Shown here in pieces: positions 11,028 through 21,719 of a DNA stretch of 64,000 nucleotides. The stretch lies in contig BTPG01000003.1 of assembly GCA_036245525.1 (NCBI GenBank), forward strand, positions 136,774,640-136,838,639, given 5' to 3'. The translations under genes and the position numbers were made by a program. How positions within the stretch are numbered: the first letter of the stretch is position 1; the number at the start of each line of letters is the position of its first letter. Source of the stretch: Semisulcospira habei (lineage: Eukaryota > Mollusca > Gastropoda > Semisulcospiridae). The notes under the pieces are model-generated. The model did no database searches and was not told the DNA's origin. It saw only the letters and a program-made list of their open reading frames with translations.

Positions 11028-12265
11028 ACGAAAATCACCAATTAACACCACACGATCGACAAGCTAGAACAAGCGACAAACTACACTGCGATCCTTTTTT
11101 TCTGCTACTTTAACAAGACACGTGTGAGCCAGCTACTCAACTGAGGCCAACAATCGGCCCTGCAGCCCCCACGGCAAAACCCTCTACTGAAGTGACATCT
11201 GTCATGAATCGCTACACGCTATGACGTCACTACTGTTTGCTAAAAGACTTACCTCCCGCCAACGAGAAAGGCAAGCCACTTTGTCTACAACACGGACTAA
11301 GAATAGAGGAAACGGACATTGTCTACTTCACACCGACCACAAAACTACGCAGCACCAACTTTAATCTACAACAACTGGTCACAAAGAACTCGTTCTAAAG
11401 CGCACAAAAGTGAAAGGAGGACTGGAACGCTCGCAACAAGCGAGGCCAACTATTCTGTGAAGCACTCGAAGTATTGAAGGCCCTTCTACAACGACAAAAC
11501 CCGGCACCTACCACCAAAACGGTATACAATTCAGGCGGCCCAACAAGCCAACGGCAACAACAGCAATCAACGAAACGACAGCCACAACAAAACAGCAGCA
11601 ACAATAAGCTGATTTTAAAGCATCAACTGTGAGATATGCACCACGGCAACACTGCGTACCACCTACACAGAGGACAATACTAGAAACACTAGTCTGTCGT
11701 ATGGAAGGCAACACAGCCGCACAAACAACCGGCATCGTCTACAAACACGAATACACGAAGAATCAACAACAACAACAACGACACTCAGTCTGGGATTGAT
11801 CCGTCAAAACGGACGGATTAATAAACAAAGAATATGACTCCCACGTCGATACACGCAAACTCCGCCCAACGGTTCCTTGTATCTTATCGCGGCTAAGCCC
11901 CGCTGAGCAGGAAATGATCTTGGAACGGACAGGCACAAGCGCCGAGGGAACAGAAGACGCAGCGATACAATCGGATCCCGACACAAGACTGGACCCTGCA
12001 AAGATTTGAAGCAATCATACTTGACATCAATAACACCGCATCAGGAATACTGCAAGGACTATTTGAAAGCGTTCATACTAGACATCTATAACACCGCGTC
12101 AGGAATACTGCAAGGGTTTGAAAGCGACCATACTGGACATCAATAATGCCGCGTCAGGACTACAGTTACATGCATGGACTACACGGATAACATGTCCTTA
12201 TGTAAGGATTTAAATGCGACACACTGGGAGGAAGACACCAAGAAATGGACTGAGAATTGTAGGCC

Positions 12266-12375
12266 GGTTCCCTGATGAGTAAATCGGAGCCTGTAGTTAC
12301 TAACTACGAATACCGATCGAAACGCCCCCGAGTGCTTCACATTCTTCTGCTCGGACATTTTGAGGCGTCGGGACC
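12266..12375 (+). ncRNA. Type I hammerhead ribozyme, copy 5
   Basis: Complete core and stems. Predicted cut after 12369. Confidence 0.85.
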
Positions 12376-13491
12376 AGAGTGACCGGATGCATACCTGGGT
12401 GGGACCGGTCTTGCTCTTTTACCACTGGATTGAAGGTGCGTAGCACCGACCTGACTAGGACCCGTGAATAGCCACCCGATTTTTTTAGGGTCGTTTGCTA
12501 TCCTCAGCAATGTGCAAAACCGGTCACTTTTGGTTTCACCTACGCCTCGCTTTCAAATCCTGGCATATTATGCCCACTTCATTCTCCTTTCACTCGGACT
12601 GTGCGAACAGGAAAAATATCGCATCTTCATTGCTCTACTGGACCATCAAGATTGAATCGACAAACACACGAAGGGACTAAGCGTAATACAGCGGCCCACC
12701 ATCACTCATCTTCACTTCGCGGCCAGAATGATGATGCAATCAGGATGACGCCACCGCTATCGGCCCCGGCCACGCGCGCACCGTTAGGAGTGGCCACGCT
12801 TCAATGCACACAACCCCAACCTCAGGCTCACCGTCCTGAGGGGATCGGAACACTGATTCAACAAAGCAGAGAGCGCCTCTTAAATAAGAGGAGATAGCTC
12901 ATATCAGTGCCGGTAAAAGAGCAATCCAGCTAGCTCACTTTCTAGCAAACACTTACGGGAGACGGACGTGTCATGACAGATGTTTACTCTAAGCATCCAG
13001 ATATACACCATCAACAGACAACTACCTCTCATCTCCACGTCTATACGGCTGACAGAGATATAGCATACCACAAAAATGGACTGGCCGACATAGAAGATAG
13101 ACTCCACCTGCAACCAAGGTCACAAGACGCTATCTCACACGGACAGCGGGCGATCAGTCCGACCACGACAGCCGACCAATGGGATTCGACCATACGTCAT
13201 CGGCACGCGCGCTGCACTAAGCCGCTCTGCCCTCACACCCAGCCAAAGCCTCATTCGAAGCGAGACGACGAAGGAAACAACAGCTGCCAGCCCTAACTCC
13301 GCCAGAAACGGGGATCAAGACCCAAGACATCTATGTCAACGGAGAACTACAAAGAAGAAGAAAGTCATCGATGGTTTCCCACACCTGAAACAGGGTGGTT
13401 GAGACCCATTCCCCACGCCTGATAAAGGGTGGATGGAACGACTGAATACAACCAAGAAACCACAAGCAAGAAGGAGCTCTTCGACCATTCT

Positions 13492-13665
13492 CCCACACCT
13501 ATAATAGGGTGGTTGAGACCCACTCCCACACCTATAATAGGGTGGTTGAGACCGACTCCCACACCTATAATAGGGTGGTTGAGACCCACTCCCACACCTA
13601 TAATAGGGTGGTTGAGACCCACTCCCACACCTATAATAGGGTGGTTGGAACGCACTCCCCACACC
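13492..13665. repeat. 33-bp minisatellite of unit R3
   Basis: Five copies of the CCTATAATAGG-centred 33-bp repeat, with degenerate copies upstream from 13379. Confidence 0.92.
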
Positions 13666-14936
13666 TGAGAAAATGTGGATGGAACGAAAATCACCAATTA
13701 ACACCACACGATCGACAAGCTAGAACAAGCGACAAACTACACTGCGATCCTTTTTTTCTGCTACTTTAACAAGACACGTGTGAGCCAGCTACTCAACTGA
13801 GGCCAACAATCGGCCCTGCAGCCCCCACGGCAAAACCCTCTACTGAAGTGACATCTGTCATGAATCGCTACACGCTATGACGTCACTACTGTTTGCTAAA
13901 AGACTTACCTCCCGCCAACGAGAAAGGCAAGCCACTTTGTCTACAACACGGACTAAGAATAGAGGAAACGGACATTGTCTACTTCACACCGACCACAAAA
14001 CTACGCAGCACCAACTTTAATCTACAACACCAGCAACACTGGTCACAAAGAACTCGTTCTAAAGCGCACAAAAGTGAAAGGAGGACTGGAACGCTCGCAA
14101 CAAGCGAGGCCAACTATTCTGTGAAGCACTCGAAGAATTGAAGGCCCTTCTACAACGACAAAACCCGGCACCTACCACCAAAACGGTATACAATTCAGGC
14201 GGCCCAACAAGCCAACGGCAACAACAGCAATCAACGAAACGACAGCCACACCAAAACAGCAGCAACAGCTACAACAATAAGCTGATTTTAAAGCATCAAC
14301 TGTGAGATATGCACCACGGCAACACTGCGTACCACCTACACAGAGGACAATACTAGAAACACTAGTCTGTCGTATGGAAGGCAACACAGCCGCACAAACA
14401 ACCGGCATCGTCTACAAACACGAATACACGGAGAATCAACAACAACAACAACGACACTCAGTCTGGGATTGATCCGTCAAAACGGACGGATTAATAAACA
14501 AAGAACATGACTCCCACGTCGATACACGCAAACTCCGCCCAACGGTTCCTTGTATCTTATCGCGGCTAAGCCCCGCTGAGCAGGAAATGATCTTGGAACG
14601 GACAGGCACAAGCGCCGAGGGAACAGAAGACGCAGCGATACAATCGGATCCCGACACAAGACTGGACCCTGCAAGGATTTGAAGCAATCATACTTGACAT
14701 CAATAACACCGCATCAGGAATACTGCAAGGATTTGAAAGCGTTCATACTAGACATCTATAACCGCGTCAGGAATACTGCAAGGGTTTGAAAGCGACCACT
14801 ATACTGGACATCAATAATGCCGCGTCAGGACTACAGTTACATGCATGGACTACACGGATAACATGTCCTTATGTAAGGATTTAAATGCGACACACTGGGA
14901 GGAAGACACCAAGAAATGGACTGAGAATTGTAGGCC

Positions 14937-15046
14937 GGTTCCCTGATGAGTAAATCGGAGCCTGTAGTTACTAACTACGAATACCGATCGAAACGCCCCC
15001 GAGTGCTTCACATTCTTCTGCTCGGACATTTTGAGGCGTCGGGACC
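14937..15046 (+). ncRNA. Type I hammerhead ribozyme, copy 6
   Basis: Complete core and stems. Predicted cut after 15040. Confidence 0.85.
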
Positions 15047-15808
15047 AGAGTGACCGGATGCATACCTGGGTGGGACCGGTCTTGCTCTTTTACCACCGTT
15101 AGGAGTGGCCACGCTTCGATGCACACAACCCCAACCTCAGGCTCACCGTCCTGAGGGGATCGGAACACTGATTCAACAAAGCAGAGAGCGCCTCTTAAAT
15201 AAGAGGAGATAGCTCATATCAGTGCCGGTAAAAGAGCAATCCAGCTAGCTCACTTTCTAGCAAACACTTACGGGAGACGTACGTGTCATGACAGATGTTT
15301 ACTCTAAGCATCCAGATATACACCATCAACAGACAACTACCTCTCATCTCCACGTCTATAGGCGGCTGACAGAGATATAGCATACCACAAAAATGGACTG
15401 GCCGACATAGAAGATAGACTCCACCTGCAACCAAGGTCACAAGACGCTATCTCACACGGACAGCGGGCGATCAGTCCGACCACGACAGCCGACCAATGGG
15501 ATTCGACCATACGTCATCGGCACGCGCGCTGCACTAAGCCGCTCTGCCCTCACACCCACGCAAAGCCTCATTCGAAGCGAGACGACGAAGGAAACAACAG
15601 CTGCCAGCCCTAACTCCGCCAGAAACGGGGATCAAGACCCAAGACATCTATGTCAACGGAGAACTACAAAGAAGAAGAAAGTCATCGATGGTTTCCCACA
15701 CCTGAAACAGGGTGGTTGAGACCCATTCCCCACGCCTGATAAAGGGTGGATGGAACGACTGAATACAACCAAGAAACCACAAGCAAGAAGGAGCTCTTCG
15801 ACCATTCT

Positions 15809-15982
15809 CCCACACCTATAATAGGGTGGTTGAGACCCACTCCCACACCTATAATAGGGTGGTTGAGACCGACTCCCACACCTATAATAGGGTGGTTGAG
15901 ACCCACTCCCACACCTATAATAGGGTGGTTGAGACCCACTCCCACACCTATAATAGGGTGGTTGGAACGCACTCCCCACACC
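15809..15982. repeat. 33-bp minisatellite of unit R4
   Basis: Five copies, same register as in R3. Confidence 0.92.
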
Positions 15983-17252
15983 TGAGAAAATGTGGATGGA
16001 ACGAAAATCACCAATTAACACCACACGATCGACAAGCTAGAACAAGCGACAAACTACACTGCGATCCTTTTTTTCTGCTACTTTAACAAGACACGTGTGA
16101 GCCAGCTACTCAACTGAGGCCAACAATCGGCCCTGCAGCCCCCACGGCAAAACCCTCTACTGAAGTGACATCTGTCATGAATCGCTACACGCTATGACGT
16201 CATACTGTTTGCTAAAAGACTTACCTCCCGCCAACGAGAAAGGCAAGCCACTTTGTCTACAACACGGACTAAGAATAGAGGAAACGGACATTGTCTACTT
16301 CACACCGACCACAAAACTACGCAGCACCAACTTTAATCTACAACACCAGGCAACACTGGTCACAAAGAACTCGTTCTAAAGCGCACAAAAGTGAAAGGAG
16401 GACTGGAACGCTCGCAACAAGCGAGGCCAACTATTCTGTGAAGCACTCGAAGAATTGAAGGCCCTTCTACAACGACAAAACCCGGCACCTACCACCAAAA
16501 CGGTATACAATTCAGGCGGCCCAACAAGCCAACGGCAACAACAGCAATCAACGAAACGACAGCCACACCAAAACAGCAGCAACAGCTACAACAATAAGCT
16601 GATTTTAAAGCATCAACTGTGAGATATGCACCACGGCAACACTGCGTACCACCTACACAGAGGACAATACTAGAAACACTAGTCTGTCGTATGGAAGGCA
16701 ACACAGCCGCACAAACAACCGGCATCGTCTACAAACACGAATACACGGAGAATCAACAACAACAACAACGACACTCAGTCTGGGATTGATCCGTCAAAAC
16801 GGACGGATTAATAAACAAAGAATATGACTCCCACGTCGATACACGCAAACTCCGCCCAACGGTTCCTTGTATCTTATCGCGGCTAAGCCCCGCTGAGCAG
16901 GAAATGATCTTGGAACGGACAGGCACAAGCGCCGAGGGAACAGAAGACGCAGCGATACAATCGGATCCCGACACAAGACTGGACCCTGCAAGGATTTGAA
17001 GCAATCATACTTGACATCAATAACACCGCATCAGGAATACTGCAAGGATTTGAAAGCGTTCATACTAGACATCTATAACACCGCGTCAGGAATACTGCAA
17101 GGGTTTGAAAGCGACCATACTGGACATCAATAATGCCGCGTCAGGACTACAGTTACATGCATGGACTACACGGATAACATGTCCTTATGTAAGGATTTAA
17201 ATGCGACACACTGGGAGGAAGACACCAAGAAATGGACTGAGAATTGTAGGCC

Positions 17253-17362
17253 GGTTCCCTGATGAGTAAATCGGAGCCTGTAGTTACTAACTACGAATAC
17301 CGATCGAAACGCCCCCGAGTGCTTCACATTCTTCTGCTCGGACATTTTGAGGCGTCGGGACC
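17253..17362 (+). ncRNA. Type I hammerhead ribozyme, copy 7
   Basis: Stem I pairs GGTTCC (17253-17258) with GGGACC (17357-17362) including one U-G pair. Then core CTGATGA; stem II with closing G-C, a TAA bulge, ATCGG/CCGAT and a distal GTAGTT/AACTAC hairpin; GAAA; stem III ACGCC/GGCGT with an inner CGAG/CTCG pairing; cleavage triplet GTC after 17356. All invariant hammerhead positions (established consensus) are met. The one oddity is the 3-nt bulge one pair above the core in stem II, which could slow catalysis. Because the open helix is stem I, it is type I. Confidence 0.86.
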
Positions 17363-17788
17363 AGAGTGACCGGATGCATACCTGGGTGGGACCGGTCTTG
17401 CTCTTTTACCAATGGTCGCAGGTAGTGGTCGCATGTCGGAGGCGTCCCATCGCAAGTCGCACGCCGGCCAAAAACAACCTAAAAACATGTATTATATATT
17501 ATGTTGGCCGCCGCTCGGAGAGCGGTTCTATACCCATATCCAGTTTTAAAAAATGGGACATTTGGAGATTTTTCGCGGCCTTTATTTCGCGTCTTCAGGG
17601 CGATTTCTTACAAATGGTCAAAAACTATCTGCATAAAAAGTGTGCAAACATTACATTCAGATTATTGCTTTTGTATTTGTGTTTGTTGCATTTTAACGAT
17701 GAGTTGACACTGCACCATTTGATATTCCATTTTATGTGAAAATCTCTAAAATAATGTTATTTTATTTTAATTAATTCACATTTCTGAT

Positions 17789-17789
<1 letters not shown>

Positions 17790-17866
<77 letters not shown>
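17790..17866. repeat. (CA)n microsatellite
   Basis: Longer allele of the tract at 4269-4340. Confidence 0.95.
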
Positions 17867-17874
<8 letters not shown>

Positions 17875-18052
17875 GCGCGAATGCAGTATTTCCATGACAC
17901 TCAAGTAGCATAGTAGTCCTAACGGAGAGTGCAAGTTTAGATATTCACCCTGACAAGCCGGTAAAGCACAACGGGAACTGACTCGCGCGGTTTTGTCAAG
18001 TTCTCGTTTTTCTGCTCAGATGTCTGTGACACAGAGTGCGTGTGCGACAGGG

Positions 18053-18291
18053 TTAACCCCTTCACTGCCAGCGGACACGAAATGCTCATCCGGCTGAAAT
18101 CAGCGCACGTTGACCGACCTTCGCGTGAAGATGAACAAAATGTAACGGGGACCATAGGAGTAAACAACATGGGACTATCAAGAGACATAAATCCTCATGA
18201 GCTCCCGCGACTGCGCCGGGGGGCTCATGAGGGTTTATGTCTCTTGCAGATGGATATTTCCTTCGACTTTCCGCGGCAGTTAAGGGGTTAA
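18053..18291. mobile_element. piggyBac-like MITE, family C (copy in right flank)
   Basis: Same 239 bp as 4522-4760, with TTAA on both sides. Here the inner loop reads CTCATGAGGG where the left copy has CTCATAAGGG. Confidence 0.8.
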
Positions 18292-18307
18292 TGAGCTGGT
18301 TGTGTTG

Positions 18308-18396
18308 CCGTCCATGGATTGTTTAAAGTTACTGCGGGGAGGTGTCGAGCGAGCTCGGCACCTCCCCGCTCAAACTTCACACCGTCCATGGACAGA
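18308..18396. repeat. Palindrome, right flank copy
   Basis: Duplicate of 4777-4864 with a short GA insertion at its end. Confidence 0.75.
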
Positions 18397-18600
18397 TAAC
18401 CTTACCATTTAATTAACTCGGTCACAGCTGTCTGTCCGTTTGTTCATACGCCTATTCATATTTCCATTAGTGATGTGCTTATATATTATGGCGAATTTTC
18501 CACAGCAGAAAAAGATTTCCGCATTAAAAAAAAAACCAAGATTACAACTAACGACTCATGTCAGTCCACAGGAGGGAACAGGCCACCGGGGAACAAGGCG

Positions 18601-18765
18601 CCTGGCGAGCCAAACGAAGATGAGGGGCCCCGGGCCTAGGGAGCTAAATGGAGATAAGGGGCCTAGGGAGCCAAGCGAAGACGAGGGGCCTAGGGAGCCA
18701 AACGGAGATGTGAGGCCTAGGGAGCCAAACAAAGACGAGGGACCTAGAGGGTCAAATGAAGAAGA
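18601..18765 (+). repeat. 27-bp in-frame minisatellite
   Basis: About six copies of a 27-bp repeat reading as GPREPNGDx-type nonapeptides inside an open frame from 18440 to 18799. Repeats are multiples of three, so the frame survives. No upstream exon or domain is recognised, so coding status is unknown. Confidence 0.7.
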
Positions 18766-18847
18766 GAGGCGTAGGGACCCACCGCCGCCGGGAAACTGAG
18801 GCTCGACCACCCCGACACAGTGAACCTAAGCAGCTACTTGCAGTATC

Positions 18848-18962
18848 TACCCAATGCGCAATAGGCCATCGGGCTGACGTCGGTCGCCGTTGGCTCGGGC
18901 ACGGCCGTGCGCGGGCCAACGACGACCGACATCAGTCCGATGGCCTTTTTGCCCATTGGGTA
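18848..18962. repeat. Hairpin element, family A (best copy)
   Basis: Near-perfect 115-bp palindrome: TACCCAATGCGCAATAGGCC pairs with GGCCTTTTTGCCCATTGGGTA, followed by long inner arms (GTCGGTCGCCGTTGG / CCAACGACGACCGAC). The centre is CACGGCCGTGC. Confidence 0.85.
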
Positions 18963-18997
18963 CTGACCATTAATTCGTCTCTCTATGTCGAATTGCT

Positions 18998-19780
18998 AAG
19001 GGCTTCCTCACACGGAGAAACGAAACGAAATATTTCGTCGAAATGTCCGCATTTCAGACATTTCTCCAACATTTCACCGTTTCACGAAATGCGAAACGAC
19101 ACATTTCACGAAATAGAACTTGTCCCTATTCGCGAAACATTTCGCCGAAACATTTTACCCGTCACCCAATCAGCGCCGTCCGCTCGGTCACACCCCAATC
19201 TGACGTCATTCAAGCCCTGTTCAACACTGACGGTAAAGCGATGCTGTGGAGTCAGGTCTATTATGGCTAGAATTGCGTGATGTGACGCACGATTCTGTAA
19301 GATTTAAGCGGAGAAATCATTTTCGAAATTGAATCTATCAAGTATCATCACTAAAGTACCACCAAAATATGATTTTAGGTCAGTTTTCTGAACCCCACTT
19401 TCATCGGCTGCTCTGCGAAGCCGCCTACAAGATGGCGGCTATCGCTTCGAGACGGCGGCATCCTCGATTCACTTGAACCCGCCTTGTTTACGCATTCAAA
19501 AGCGCTTACGTTTATTCGATATGGTCGGCAATTCACTTTAATTGTGTAAGTGAAGGCACACATGTCTTATATGTTTAGTTTTTAAGCGTCAGTAGTCAGA
19601 AATATGACCCGATATTCACCGATACAAACCAGAGCATGTGTCAGTGAACAGTTACTTCCCCTGTACCAGGCGAAATGAATTTTCACCGCGTTTCTGCGTG
19701 TGCGGAGAAGGCATTTCGATGCAATGAAAATGTTTCGTTTCTTGTACATTTCGTTTCTCCGTGTAGGAAAGCCTTAACGA
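18998..19780. mobile_element. Non-autonomous TIR element rich in GAAATTTCG motifs
   Basis: Left end AGGGCTTCCTCACACGGAG and right end (complement) AAGGCTTTCCTACACGGAG form about 28-bp inverted repeats, followed by GAAACGAAA. The left subterminal part holds many short GAAACATTTCG-like palindromes. The right flank ends CTTAA. No transposase frame. Superfamily not assigned. Confidence 0.65.
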
Positions 19781-19959
19781 CAGTAGGCCTTACAAGCTTC
19801 CAACACGGTGCCCAAAATGTTAACCTAGACGTAAATGATTGTGATGCCCAGTTTAAAATGTTCATTTTTGCTCTATGCATACAGTGCTATGCTTCGAGTC
19901 TGTAAAAGGTTTGCCGGCATGCTGCCCTTGATGCACTGTCTGAATGCTGTCGTAACTAG

Positions 19960-20960
19960 CACATTAACGTAAACATTGACACGACTAAAGTAGTTGTTTT
20001 TTTCAAAGGGTAAGATACGAAAAAAAAAGATGTTTTTAATGAGAGACATTTCGAGGTAGTTTATGACTACAAATATCTCTGGTTGAAACTTAATTACAAC
20101 AATAAATTTACAATTGCACAAAAAAGAATTACAAGTTAGTGCATCAAGGGCAATGTTTGCACACCTGAAGAAAAGCAAAAAACGTATGCTTCCTCTAGAA
20201 ATACAAATTGACCTCTTTGACCGACTTGTGTCACCTATACCTTTGTATGGCAGTGAAATACTGGCAGAACTTGCCTCAAAACTACAGCTATGGGATTATA
20301 AGATAGTGCTTGGCGTAAGAAAATCTACACCCACCTTATTTATCTACTCGGAAAATTTCCTATGGAATTACATGCCAAAGCAAGGAATTTGTGTTTGTGG
20401 TATAGGATTGTCACAAACAGTAAAAAGTGCAAATTTTCTGTAGCCATGCATAGATTTCTGCTAAAGTTGTTTGAGGAGAGAAAATTTGAGTCCAATTTTA
20501 TAAGGTCTGTCAAGATTAGCTGGGAAGAACTCGGCCTCAGTGGATTTGGAATAATCAGAATAAGTTAGATTATAGTTACATATGGTATCAAGAAAAGATT
20601 AAGCGTTGCCTCCAGGACCGGTATATTCAACAGGGAAATGTTGATGTGGAGTCATCTGAATGTTGTTATAATTATAGGATGTTCAAAGCAAAGTTTGGTA
20701 TGGATGACCACATTTGTAAATTACCTGAAAACCTAGCAAAATCAATGTTACACTATAGAACACTTAACCACTCTCTACCTGTACAGTCACTCCGATATAG
20801 AGGGATTAGTAGGGAAAACAGAGTATGTGATAAATGTAACAGTGGGGATATTGAGGATGAAATCCATTATTTATTTTGCTGCCCTTACTTTGTTGAAAAG
20901 CGTAAACTGTGTTTAAAAAAAATACTGTTACAGCACACAAAACTCAATCAGATTTGAACA
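19960..20960 (+). pseudogene. LINE reverse transcriptase C-terminal part, decayed
   Basis: Three-frame remnant of a non-LTR retrotransposon ORF2. It begins with palm sequence (NIDTTKVVVFF), passes PLYGSEILAE, and ends in the Cys-rich C-terminal motif CDKCNSGDIEDEIHYLFCC typical of many invertebrate LINEs (recalled). Stops and frameshifts break it near 20020, 20130, 20440 and 20570. It is 5'-truncated. Clade not assigned. Confidence 0.75.
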
Positions 20961-21402
20961 GCTACTTGGTAGCAGCAGCAAAACTGTCATATTGAAATAT
21001 CTCAATTTATGAATCAGATAATGATATAATTCTAACGCCCACATTGGGTAGCTGTTTCATGTTCCCTTCTTCGAACTCACGCACTAGTGTGCAAGTTCTG
21101 ATGGCTTGCCAGATTATGCCATATGTATGTACAATATAAGTGGTGTTGTATGGTAACCAATCAGAAACACATATATATTATTGTCCATTTTTGCTTCCCT
21201 TTTGTCACGTTTTTTGTTGTTGTTTGTTTGTTGTTGGTTTTTTTCTTTTTTCGTTTTCTGTGTTTTCATAGTTGTTGTTTGCTTTTAGGCGCTTACTGTA
21301 AACCAGGTTGTTTAGCTCATTTATTACCAAGTCAGAATCGCTAACCGAATGGTTAATTTCTCAAATGTACCCTACATGATGCATACACTCGCATTTTCTG
21401 TT

Positions 21403-21403
21403 A

Positions 21404-21459
<56 letters not shown>

Positions 21460-21468
21460 CACACACAC
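21403..21468. repeat. (CGCA)n(CA)n compound microsatellite
   Basis: About eleven CGCA units running into CA units. Confidence 0.95.
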
Positions 21469-21515
21469 GTCCCAAGTGGGCGGGAGACTGAAATAAACTG
21501 AAACTGAAACTGCGC

Positions 21516-21640
21516 TATGACTCCTTCACTGCCGAGAAAAGCTGAACACCGTCCAACTGCATGAGACACGGATCCATATGAGCCCACGTAAATACAGGGG
21601 CTCATATGGATCTGTGCCTTTTTCTGACCTCCGTTTTGTA
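21516..21640. mobile_element. Family C MITE, decayed copy
   Basis: Left end GACTCCTTCACTGCC matches the family C terminus. Inner hairpin GGATCCATATGAGCCC / GGGGCTCATATGGATC. The right terminal repeat is lost. Confidence 0.6.
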
Positions 21641-21719
21641 ACCACGTTCCTTGGCTTGGAGTTCAGTGGAGTTCAATTTCAGCGACACGAGATGTGTCCA
21701 GGGGAAGAGGAAGGGAAGG

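Larger units (their letters stand above)
10125..12424 (+). mobile_element. Ribozyme-bearing repeat unit R2
   Basis: 2.30 kb unit starting CCGTTAGGAGTGG, the same start as R4. Lacks the 356-bp extension present in F1 and R3. Contains the minisatellite at about 10838-11027, the CAA-rich stretch and hammerhead 12266-12375. Monomer 10070-12369 is 2300 nt. Confidence 0.87.
12425..15095 (+). mobile_element. Ribozyme-bearing repeat unit R3 (full)
   Basis: Full unit with the extension CTGGATTGAAGG...CGCGCGCA (12425-12780) before CCGTTAGG, as in F1. Minisatellite 13492-13665, hammerhead 14937-15046. Monomer 12370-15040 is 2671 nt. Several short plus-strand frames of 60-110 codons persist across units but none resembles a known polymerase. 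Confidence 0.87.
15096..17411 (+). mobile_element. Ribozyme-bearing repeat unit R4
   Basis: Same start as R2 (CCGTTAGGAGTGG). Minisatellite 15809-15982, hammerhead 17253-17362. Its constant end TTTTACCA abuts the right flanking repeat directly. Monomer 15041-17356 is 2316 nt. Confidence 0.87.
17412..18470. repeat. 1.05 kb direct repeat flanking the array, right copy
   Basis: Partner of 3896-4945. Contains its own (CA)n tract, TTAA MITE and palindrome. Ends with CCATTAG, after which the sequence is unique. Confidence 0.9.

Noticed and set aside
13492..13665. CRISPR-like array from the 33-bp repeats
   Set aside because: Repeats are directly adjacent with no unique spacers, occur inside mobile units of a eukaryotic genome, and have no cas genes nearby. 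It is a minisatellite.
4946..17411. Classical DNA transposon with GGTAAAAGAGCAA terminal inverted repeats
   Set aside because: The array ends are inverted only because units sit in opposite orientation. Units vary at their 5' starts and no transposase or short target duplication is present.
3896..18470. Giant LTR retrotransposon with 1.05 kb LTRs
   Set aside because: The direct repeats lack TG...CA ends, primer site and polypurine tract, and the interior has no gag or pol. They contain a complete MITE and microsatellite, as ordinary host sequence would.
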